A stretch of DNA of 36,481 nt from Candidatus Zixiibacteriota bacterium (GTDB lineage: Bacteria > Zixibacteria > MSB-5A5 > RBG-16-43-9). A program made the translations under genes and the position numbers. Position 1 is the first letter of the stretch. Each line of letters opens with the position of its first letter. This document shows, piece by piece, positions 15,201-21,924 of the stretch. The stretch is taken from assembly GCA_022865345.1 (NCBI GenBank), contig JALHSU010000016.1, positions 1 to 36,481 of the forward strand. Direction: 5' to 3'. The notes beneath the pieces were generated by a model that made no database searches, was not told the origin of the DNA, and saw nothing but the letters and a program-made list of their open reading frames with translations.

Positions 15201-15773
15201 ATGTCCAGAATTACAACAAAGGTTTTGACCCTCGCAGCACTAGTTTTCTTCATATTAAGTCTGAGCGTTTTTTCTCAAAAACCTACTTCAACCAAGGATA
15301 GCCCGTCAATCATCAACTGGCAAAGGTATGACCAGGGGTTAGAGCAAGCCAAGAAAAATGGAAAAAAAGTAATGGTTTTTTTCTATACAGACTGGTGTGG
15401 CTACTGCAAGAGAATGAATGCCTTGACCTTTACAGATGAGGGGGTAAAGAAGCTCCTGGCCGACAAATTCGTTACAGTAAAGGTGAACGGGGATTCCAGA
15501 AACACACTTCAGGTTGACAAAGCCAGCATCACGGAAAGAGAGCTTGCCGCCAAGTATGCAGTGAGAGGGTATCCGACCATCTGGTTTTTGGAGCCTAACA
15601 CAGAGAAGATCTCTCCTTTAGTGGGATATGTCCAGACCAATGATTTTACCAATATTCTTACCTATCTGGGCGGCGACTGGTATAAGACTATGAGCTATGA
15701 GGAATATCTCAAGAAAAAGGATGATCTGACTAAAGAGAAGAAAGAAGAAGGAAAGACAAAGAGTAAAAAGTAA
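15201..15773 (+). CDS. Secreted thioredoxin-fold protein
   Basis: A 190-residue protein with an N-terminal signal peptide (hydrophobic stretch about residues 8-25, MSRITTKVLTLAALVFFILS). The thioredoxin active site is WCGYCK with C66 and C69; the cis-proline is P125 in RGYPTIWFL. An insertion of about 15 residues (NTLQVDKASITEREL) precedes the YAVRGYPT segment, as in thioredoxin_7/SoxW-like periplasmic reductases. The C-terminal tail is highly charged Lys/Glu. It should act in the periplasm on disulfides, possibly supporting outer-membrane or metal-binding proteins. A GAGGAGAG ribosome site precedes the ATG. Neighbour of the metal permease. Confidence 0.88.
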   Translation: MSRITTKVLTLAALVFFILSLSVFSQKPTSTKDSPSIINWQRYDQGLEQAKKNGKKVMVFFYTDWCGYCKRMNALTFTDEGVKKLLADKFVTVKVNGDSRNTLQVDKASITERELAAKYAVRGYPTIWFLEPNTEKISPLVGYVQTNDFTNILTYLGGDWYKTMSYEEYLKKKDDLTKEKKEEGKTKSKK

Positions 15774-15833
15774 GACGTAAGAAGGGAAAAACAAAAAGAG
15801 GGTTTTCTTATCGATATTTTCTAAGGGTTCAGT

Positions 15834-15856
15834 GTAGGGGCGAGGTTTCCTCGCCC
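15834..15856 (+). repeat. REP-like hairpin (GTAGGGGCGAGG family)
   Basis: GTAG, then GGGCGAGG, a TTT loop and CCTCGCCC. A second hairpin, GGGTTGGGTAACCCCGCCCC, follows at about 15873-15894. Confidence 0.75.
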
Positions 15857-15909
15857 TGTATAATGATTGCTATGGGGTTGGGTAACCCCGCCCCAACAGA
15901 TGAATTTTG

Positions 15910-15938
15910 TTGACACCGCCTGCGTCGGGAATTATTAT
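15910..15938 (+). promoter_or_regulatory. Strong promoter of the porV-like gene, implying a leaderless mRNA
   Basis: TTGACA (15910-15915), a 17-base spacer and TATTAT (15933-15938). The ATG at 15948 is nine bases after the -10 box, so transcription should begin within a few bases of the start codon. No ribosome-binding site fits between. Confidence 0.75.
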
Positions 15939-15947
15939 TAGTCAAGT

Positions 15948-16910
15948 ATGATAAGAAAATCTCTTTTTCTATTCTTGGTTCTGCTTTTTATCTTTAATGA
16001 GGCATATTCAGAGAAATATGCTGGGGAGTTCCTGAATTTAGGAGTTGGGGCAAGGGCGTTGGGTATGGGTGGTGCCTTTGTGGCGATTTCTGATGATGCC
16101 ACCGCAACTTATTGGAATCCGGCCGGGCTGGCAAGAGTTTCCTCTCAGGAGCTTGTTTTTATGCATTCGGAGACCTTCGGCTCCCTTTTAAATCACGACT
16201 TCATAGCCTGGGCAATTCCTTTGCATAATCGATTTGAAAACTCCACTTTGGGATTAAGCCTGATGCGCTTGGGAGGTGGGGATATAAAAGTAACTGATTT
16301 GCCCAACCCTGGACAGCCAATAAGCAGCACCAATCGTCCTTACGTCAAAAAAGAAGCCGGGCATGCAGATTACCTTTTGACATTCTCTTTTGCCAAACAA
16401 AAAAATCCAAAGCTTTCTTTTGGAGGAAATGCCAAGATCATCTATCGGCATATAGTCGATCATTCTGCTTTTGGAATGGGAATCGATTTAGGATTGCTCT
16501 ATAGTCCATACGAGTTCCTGAGTTTAGGAGCAAATCTCAAAGATGCCGTTTCCACTCTGCTTTCTTATGATAACGGAACTCGTGAAACCATCTCCCCATC
16601 TTTAAGGACCGGGTTTAGTCTGAATAAGGCGTACAAAGATTTCAATTTTCTCTTTTCGACTGAAGCTGAGTTGAACTTCGAGGGAAGAAAATATGCCGCC
16701 CAGTACTGGCAGGGGGATATTTCCGCAGATATGCATTACGGCTGGGAGGTTGTCTATCTTAAGCGGGTAAGTGCCAGATTAGGGTTTGATGTGGGGAATT
16801 TCAGCGCAGGAGGAGGTGTAAACTTTAGGAAATTTGCCGTTGACCTGGCTTTCTTGAGCCATAAGGAATTAGATAATAGTTATCGAGTGTCTCTAAAAGT
16901 AAAACTCTAA
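15948..16910 (+). CDS. PorV/PorQ-family outer-membrane beta-barrel protein
   Basis: A 320-residue protein with a signal peptide (MIRKSLFLFLVLLFIFNEAYS) and the hallmark N-terminal block of the PorV/PorQ/UPF0164 family, FLNLGVGARALGMGGAFVA followed by DDATATYWNPAGLA (residues 28-61). The rest is alternating strands ending in VSLKVKL, a typical barrel C-terminus. In Bacteroidetes PorV is part of the type IX secretion system, but the wider family is common in FCB phyla without that system. No other type IX genes are in the window, so a general outer-membrane role is the safer reading. The parvulin gene 24 bases downstream would help fold such barrels. The start is well fixed by the signal peptide. 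Confidence 0.88.
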   Translation: MIRKSLFLFLVLLFIFNEAYSEKYAGEFLNLGVGARALGMGGAFVAISDDATATYWNPAGLARVSSQELVFMHSETFGSLLNHDFIAWAIPLHNRFENSTLGLSLMRLGGGDIKVTDLPNPGQPISSTNRPYVKKEAGHADYLLTFSFAKQKNPKLSFGGNAKIIYRHIVDHSAFGMGIDLGLLYSPYEFLSLGANLKDAVSTLLSYDNGTRETISPSLRTGFSLNKAYKDFNFLFSTEAELNFEGRKYAAQYWQGDISADMHYGWEVVYLKRVSARLGFDVGNFSAGGGVNFRKFAVDLAFLSHKELDNSYRVSLKVKL

Positions 16911-16934
16911 AGATATTCACATCAAGAGGAGGAT

Positions 16935-18680
16935 ATGCAAAAAGCGAGAATAGTTATTCAGTTGGTCACATTGGGATTATTTTCCTTAAGCCTGAGCACG
17001 AATTCCAATGCTTTTCTGTTCAGTTCCAAGAATAAGGATATCGCGGCAAAAGTGAACGGGGAAATCATAACCAGAGAGGATTTCAAGAAGAAATTGGAGT
17101 CTTTGGATTTCGTTACCAAAGATAATAAAGCTGGGGAACAGAAAACCAAAAGGGATGCTCTGGAGACGCTGATCACCGACAGGTTAGTGGAGCAAAAAGC
17201 CAAGAAATTAGATGTGAATCAGGATGAGGTGTGGAAACAGAAACAAGAGAAATATTCCCTGGAGTACCTGCTGGATTTGATGTTCAGAAAGGATATAATA
17301 GAAAAAGTCCAGGTGCAGGACAGCGAGATTACCGCTTTCTACAACGAGAACCGGGAGAAGCTGTTTAACAAGCCGGAGCAGTTTAAGGTCAGTCATATCT
17401 TGATTGAAATAAAAACTGATACCTTACAAAAGGGAAACTCCAAAAAGGCAAAGCAAGCTGAAAAGGAGGCTGAGACCAAAGCATTTAAAAAGATCGAGTC
17501 GATCTACGAAAGAGCTAAGAATGGGGAGGATTTTGCGGCTTTAGCCAGGCAGTTTTCCGAAGAGGATGGATCCAGGGACAAAGGGGGAGAATTAGGGTTC
17601 CTTCCCAGGGGAAGGATGCTCAAGGAGTTTGAGGATCAGCTTACGACTCTTCAGCCGAACGAGGTTTCCAAGCCTTTCAAGACAAAATTCGGCTACCACA
17701 TCCTGAAATACACGGACGAGAAGCCAGCCGAGCTAGTGGAGCTGAACAAGGATACAATGGACCGGATAAGGCTCGCCCTGACAAAAGATAAGCAGAAGAA
17801 AAAGGCTGAAGAGTACGTTTCTGATTTGAAGAAAGGGACTGATTACGTTTTCAATGAAGAGGTTTTGAACCAGAACCCGGATTCGGTTGAAGACGATCCC
17901 TGGGTTCTTATTATAGATGATAAGGATACTACCAGATTCCTGAAATACAAAGGGGAGTTAAACCCGTATAAGCAGTACTTGCGGAAAAATGACCTTACCT
18001 TAGAGGATAAAAAGAAGCTCCTCACGGATAACATATCCCTCTTTAACCTCTTGATTCTTCAAGCAAGGAAAGAAGGGTATGACACCCTTCCCGAATATGT
18101 CAATGAGATAAACAATTTCAGGATGAAAGAAGCAAGACTAAGGGTTAGACGCGAAGGAACCCTACAGGGATATATCCCCTCAGATGCAGAGGTATACGAT
18201 TATTATGTTGCACACCGGAGCGAATATCCACCAGACAGCTCGATTCACGTTTACCACATAATTTTCAGCGATTCACTCAAGGCTGAGGAAGTTTTGAAAA
18301 GGATCAAAGACGGAGCAGATTTCGTAGAGATGGCTAAGGAATATTATCCCGGGGAGAAGGAAATCCGTGACGTAGCCTACGATTTAGGCTTTATCAGCGA
18401 TAAAGATATCTCCGCGGAGTTCTATAAAACAGCAGCTCAATTGAAAGAAGGCGAGGTCGGGGGTCCGGTAAAGTCGGACTGGGGGTATCATCTGATTAAA
18501 GTAGTGGAAAGAAGAAGCGGCTCTCCTATGGAATTGTACAAGAGCAAGATCAAGAATTTAGTATTTAACGAGAAGGCAAGCAAACTTAAGGCGGAATGGG
18601 AAAAGAAATTAAGGGATGGTCAGCAGATCTGGATTAACGAAAAGTTAGTGAAGAATTTTAAATTTTTACCTGGAAAGTAA
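16935..18680 (+). CDS. Periplasmic peptidyl-prolyl isomerase with two parvulin domains (SurA/PrsA-like)
   Basis: A 581-residue exported chaperone. A signal peptide (VTLGLFSLSLSTNSNAFLF) is followed by a SurA-N-like helical region (AAKVNGEIITREDFKKKLE, ETLITDRLVEQKA). Parvulin domain 1 lies at about 153-262 (FKVSHILIEI, DGSRDKGGELGFLPRGRM, FGYHILKYTDE) and domain 2 at about 433-530 (HVYHIIFSD, YDLGFISDKDIS, WGYHLIKVVERR). Domain 2 is more diverged. It should assist folding of outer-membrane proteins in the periplasm, which agrees with its place directly behind the porV-like gene. A strong AGAGGAGGAT ribosome site precedes the ATG. Confidence 0.9.
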   Translation: MQKARIVIQLVTLGLFSLSLSTNSNAFLFSSKNKDIAAKVNGEIITREDFKKKLESLDFVTKDNKAGEQKTKRDALETLITDRLVEQKAKKLDVNQDEVWKQKQEKYSLEYLLDLMFRKDIIEKVQVQDSEITAFYNENREKLFNKPEQFKVSHILIEIKTDTLQKGNSKKAKQAEKEAETKAFKKIESIYERAKNGEDFAALARQFSEEDGSRDKGGELGFLPRGRMLKEFEDQLTTLQPNEVSKPFKTKFGYHILKYTDEKPAELVELNKDTMDRIRLALTKDKQKKKAEEYVSDLKKGTDYVFNEEVLNQNPDSVEDDPWVLIIDDKDTTRFLKYKGELNPYKQYLRKNDLTLEDKKKLLTDNISLFNLLILQARKEGYDTLPEYVNEINNFRMKEARLRVRREGTLQGYIPSDAEVYDYYVAHRSEYPPDSSIHVYHIIFSDSLKAEEVLKRIKDGADFVEMAKEYYPGEKEIRDVAYDLGFISDKDISAEFYKTAAQLKEGEVGGPVKSDWGYHLIKVVERRSGSPMELYKSKIKNLVFNEKASKLKAEWEKKLRDGQQIWINEKLVKNFKFLPGK

Positions 18681-18707
18681 AAAAACTTTTGCTTTTCAAA
18701 AAGAAAT

Positions 18708-18805
18708 GGTAGAACAGACATTCTTGTCTGTTCCTTGCTGTCAGAGAGCAAGCCTGGCGTCCTACGGACGGGCTGGCTCGTAGCCACAGGGATGTCTGAC
18801 CTACC
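18708..18805. repeat. REPIN-like element (AACAGACA family, long copy)
   Basis: Starts GGTAGAACAGACA/TGTCTGTTC and ends TCTGACCTACC like 1037-1093. It carries about 40 extra bases in the middle, which contain a further hairpin, CTGGCGTCCTACGGACGGGCTGG. Confidence 0.7.
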
Positions 18806-18839
18806 AGAATAACTGGCAATTATTTTTTTTGAAAAATCC

Positions 18840-19418
18840 TTGGAAATATCTCTTTATAACGAGTTCAAGAGAAAAGGGATTCATCTATTCGCCTTAGCCA
18901 TTCCCATAGCATATTATCTTCTTCCCAAGAAGATTGCTCTTCTGGTGCTCGTCCCTCTTGCCCTTGGTTCGATCCTGGTCGACATAATCAGGCTGAGGAA
19001 ACTCCCTTTAGCCAATTTTTTTAACTGGTTTTTAGGTCCCATTTTAAGAGAGCATGAAAGCTACTCCCTGACCGGCTCAAGCCACATACTTTCCGCTTCG
19101 GCCTTATCCATACTTTTTTTTGATAAAAAAGTAGCCATTGCTGCCATTGTCTATGTTATTCTGGGTGACATTGCCGCCGCCCTGATAGGGAGGGTTTACG
19201 GAAAGACTAAGATAGAGAAAAAAAGCTTGGAGGGAAGTCTGGCTTTCTTGTCGGTTTGCCTACTGGTTGCCCTGGTACTTCCGGGTTTGCCTTTCTGGAT
19301 CGGAGCCATCGGAGCATTGGTTGCAACTGCAGTTGAAGCCCTGAGTATTTCTATAGATGATAATCTCAGTGTACCTCTTTTATCCGGGCTTGTGATGGAG
19401 ATCCTGCATTTGCTTTAA
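18840..19418 (+). CDS. Diacylglycerol/polyprenol kinase-family membrane protein
   Basis: A 192-residue polytopic protein (about six hydrophobic segments) of the SEC59/DGK1/VTE5 family. Family members use CTP to phosphorylate dolichol, diacylglycerol or phytol. Visible signatures are EFKRKGIHLFALAIP at the N-terminus and VYVILGDIAAALIGRVYGKT followed by KKSLEGSLAF, which matches the nucleotide-binding region. The start is TTG at 18840; no ATG or GTG occurs between it and the REPIN element upstream, and no ribosome site is seen. The substrate is unknown; lipid recycling is a reasonable guess. Confidence 0.8.
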   Translation: MEISLYNEFKRKGIHLFALAIPIAYYLLPKKIALLVLVPLALGSILVDIIRLRKLPLANFFNWFLGPILREHESYSLTGSSHILSASALSILFFDKKVAIAAIVYVILGDIAAALIGRVYGKTKIEKKSLEGSLAFLSVCLLVALVLPGLPFWIGAIGALVATAVEALSISIDDNLSVPLLSGLVMEILHLL

Positions 19419-19732
19419 ACTTTTTGCAGCGGAAACCTTTCCTATAGGTCCACTTCTCGGACAAGTTTACAGTTGAAAAAGAAGGTGGAACAGGCATCTT
19501 GCCTGTTCTTTAAAAGTGCGGAGAGACCACCTGACCCAGACTCTAAAACCCTCGTAGGCGGGGCTCCCAGCCCCGAAATGCAGATTTTTCAGAGTTCTCA
19601 TACAAAATCTTGACCTAATCTTTCTTATAAATACTAAAAAAATAACTTGCCAAGCCTTAAAGGAGGAGTAAATTATAGCCAACAAAAGCTTTTCTTAACT
19701 TAAAATACCCTGACTTGAGGAGGGTTAAAATA
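19419..19732. other. Intergenic region with REP fragments
   Basis: No gene is seen. A GGAACAGGCA/TGCCTGTTC hairpin lies at 19487-19509, and a half element of the CTCGTAGGCGG family at 19551-19574 (CTCGTAGGCGGGGCTCCCAGCCCC). After 19580 the repeats stop and the sequence turns AT-rich, coinciding with the approach to the AAA/TOPRIM pair. A weak -35-like TTGACC (19610-19615) has no convincing -10. Confidence 0.55.
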
Positions 19733-20704
19733 ATGATAAAAAATTTGAACATTCAAAACTTTAAATCAATACAAAATCTCGAGTTAGATTGCAAAAAAAT
19801 AAATGTTTTTATTGGTAAGCCGAATACTGGCAAGTCAAATGTTTTAGAGAGTGCTGGGATTTTTTCCCTCCCATATGCAAAACTGGAAGAACTGGTTCGA
19901 TTTGAAAAGGACATGTCTAATCTATTTTATGACCAAGACTTAACCAAGAGGATAAAAATATTTTCTGAAGGTTTGCAGTTTGAAATACAATCTGTAAAAG
20001 GAATGTTCATAGGTTGGGGTCAGCAGAAAGCGGATGACCAAGGGATTTTTCATTTTAATTTCGATTTTGACTATGGAGGCAATGGGAAGTTTTCATCTAA
20101 CGGGATTTCTCCTTTCAAATTTTATAAATTTGAGGTAATTGATGATTTCAAGAGTCATGAACCTGGTTTTCTTCGTCCTCCTAAAGGAGAAAATCTTCTG
20201 ACGCTTCTTCAAACTAACAAGATTCTGAAGGAATTAGTGAAAGATATATTAAGTGAATTTAGACTCAGGATCGGCTTTCGTCCTAAAGAAAGACAATTGG
20301 AAGTAGTGAAGGAAATTGAAGATGTAATAATTTCTTATCCATATCCTATGGTTTCAGATACTATACAACGAATTATCTTTCACCTTGCCGCGATTGAAAC
20401 AAATAGGCATTCCATTATAATCTTTGAAGAGCCCGAGGCTCATGCTTTTCCTTATTATACAAAGTTTCTTGCCGAAATAATAGCCAGGGATGAAACCAAT
20501 CAATATTTCATCTCTACCCACAACCCTTATTTTCTGCTATCTTTAATAGAAAAGTCACCAAAAGATGATATTGGTATCTTCGTTACTTATTTTAGGGATT
20601 ATCAGACCAAAGTTAAAATCTTAAGTCAAGAAGAATTATCCGAAGTACTCGATCTTGATATAGATATATTCTTTAACCTTGACAGATTTGTAGAGGGAGA
20701 ATGA
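19733..20704 (+). CDS. AAA-family (OLD/SMC-like) ATPase
   Basis: A 323-residue ABC-type ATPase of the AAA_15/AAA_21 kind. The N-terminus IKNLNIQNFKSIQNLELD leads to Walker A GKPNTGKSN (28-36). Walker B is IIIFEEPEAHAFP (228-240), and the H-switch is FISTHNPYF (259-267). The signature region reads VSDTIQRIIFHLAA (207-220), with Asp where Gly is usual. There is no TOPRIM domain in this chain, but the next gene, overlapping by four bases, appears to supply one. This recalls OLD-type and PARIS-type defence systems. ATG 19733 is preferred over the in-frame TTG at 19715 because GAGGAGGG sits eight bases before it. Codon use looks more AT-rich than the neighbouring cvpA and mutS2. Confidence 0.82.
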   Translation: MIKNLNIQNFKSIQNLELDCKKINVFIGKPNTGKSNVLESAGIFSLPYAKLEELVRFEKDMSNLFYDQDLTKRIKIFSEGLQFEIQSVKGMFIGWGQQKADDQGIFHFNFDFDYGGNGKFSSNGISPFKFYKFEVIDDFKSHEPGFLRPPKGENLLTLLQTNKILKELVKDILSEFRLRIGFRPKERQLEVVKEIEDVIISYPYPMVSDTIQRIIFHLAAIETNRHSIIIFEEPEAHAFPYYTKFLAEIIARDETNQYFISTHNPYFLLSLIEKSPKDDIGIFVTYFRDYQTKVKILSQEELSEVLDLDIDIFFNLDRFVEGE

Positions 20705-21162
20705 TATACCTGGAGTGCAAACCTGATAAGGCCTTAGTCAGCGCCATTGGTATTCCCAGTAGAGAAATAAGTCACGAGAGAGGAAAGACAAAAGTTTGCA
20801 AAAAATTAGAAAAGTACAACAATTCTAAAGGTCTAGTTGATGAAGACCCTTTTGGCACTCAACCCAGGTATATCAGAAAGCTAAGAGTCCATTCAAATAA
20901 ACATAGTGTAAAAATCTTAGAGGATGAAACGAATAATAATTATCTGATTGTATTGTGCCCAGCATTAGAAGGATGGGTATTAGAAGCAGCTAGAGAAGCA
21001 AAGATTGATATTTCTGAATACGGCTTTCCTCCCGAACCTAATCGATTTCATAAGGCAGTAAATACAAGACTTAAAAATTTCGAAAGGCTATTAGAGGATT
21101 TGATTAAACAAAAAAGCAAGATGATAATAACCTTAGAAGGATTCTTAAAAGGAAAAATTTGA
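20701..21162 (+). CDS. Small TOPRIM-like partner of the AAA ATPase
   Basis: A 153-residue protein not matched to a named family by eye. The N-terminus IYLECKPDKALV (E5, D9) resembles the TOPRIM first strand with its catalytic Glu, and GLVDEDPFG (44-52, D47 and D49) resembles the DxD strand. The rest is helical with a charged tail, and LIVLCPALEGWVLEA (85-99) may be a further core strand and helix. Its ATG overlaps the ATPase stop (ATGA), so the two are made together and likely form a complex. If the TOPRIM reading holds, this is a nuclease switched by the ATPase, as in OLD proteins but split. Very short for DUF4435/AriB, so it is not simply PARIS. Confidence 0.6.
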   Translation: MIYLECKPDKALVSAIGIPSREISHERGKTKVCKKLEKYNNSKGLVDEDPFGTQPRYIRKLRVHSNKHSVKILEDETNNNYLIVLCPALEGWVLEAAREAKIDISEYGFPPEPNRFHKAVNTRLKNFERLLEDLIKQKSKMIITLEGFLKGKI

Positions 21163-21178
21163 ATGAAAGGAGGGAAAG

Positions 21179-21826
21179 ATGAACTGGATTGATTACGTTT
21201 TAATTGCTTTGCTTTTGGTGGCGATCTTCATCGGCTCCAAGCGAGGACTCTTCAGCGGGATTATGGGGACGATCGGCCTTTTCCTTGGGGTGATTGTGTC
21301 CATCAACTATGTGGATAAAGTTACCTTAAGGGTTTTATCCAATATGAAGGTCTCGCCGGTGGTGGTCTCCTTTTTCAGCCTGATCTTCCTTTTCGCGATA
21401 GTTTACCTGGTAGTCAAGCTTCTGGCTTTTCTGTTTTACAAAGTGGCTTCTTTAAACCCGCTGGGGAAGATGGACAAGTTCGGTGGCATAATTTTTGGCT
21501 TCTTTCAGGGATGGATAGTTTTAGGATTTGTTCTGATCCTCTTGATCTTCCCGCCTCTGCCGCTGAGCCTGACCAATAAAATCGACACCTCTACTTTGGG
21601 TCCCATAATCCGGGGTTCAATTCCTTTGATCTATCAGGAAGCTGTTTTTCTCCATCCGCAAAGCCCCTCTTTTGCGGACAAGCTAAAAATAGCCCTAAAA
21701 CAGGAGTCGCCAGAAGGGGTCAAAAGCCCATGGGAGTCTCTGGGCAGGACACCGCCTGAAAGAACCAACCGGGCCGAGATAATTGCCCAGGACCTGGATG
21801 AATATTTCGGAAAAGGAAATAAATAG
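21179..21826 (+). CDS. cvpA: CvpA-family membrane protein
   Basis: A 215-residue protein with four hydrophobic segments and the family start NWIDYVLIALLLVAIFIGSK followed by RGLFSGI. LGKMDKFGGIIFGFFQG is the conserved later block. CvpA was named for colicin V production in E. coli; its general role is envelope-related and unclear. The C-terminal 70 residues are a soluble tail. GGAGGG precedes the ATG by about five bases. The order cvpA-mutS2 is common in bacteria and shows that the AAA/TOPRIM pair was set in front of a conserved housekeeping block. Confidence 0.88.
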   Translation: MNWIDYVLIALLLVAIFIGSKRGLFSGIMGTIGLFLGVIVSINYVDKVTLRVLSNMKVSPVVVSFFSLIFLFAIVYLVVKLLAFLFYKVASLNPLGKMDKFGGIIFGFFQGWIVLGFVLILLIFPPLPLSLTNKIDTSTLGPIIRGSIPLIYQEAVFLHPQSPSFADKLKIALKQESPEGVKSPWESLGRTPPERTNRAEIIAQDLDEYFGKGNK

Positions 21827-21924
21827 AAAAGCAGTCAAAACAAGTTTAGGAGTTTATCCTTCTAAAGCTGGTTCCAACCCTTTAACCCTTTCCGCCGAAG
21901 GCGGATTTAACCTTTGAGTCTTCT

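Noticed and set aside
15948-16910. Type IX secretion locus
   Set aside because: The PorV-like family is also common in phyla without type IX secretion, and no other por/spr gene or C-terminal sorting domain is seen.
19733-21162. Canonical PARIS (AriA/AriB)
   Set aside because: The second protein is only 153 residues and does not show a DUF4435 pattern, so the named system cannot be claimed.
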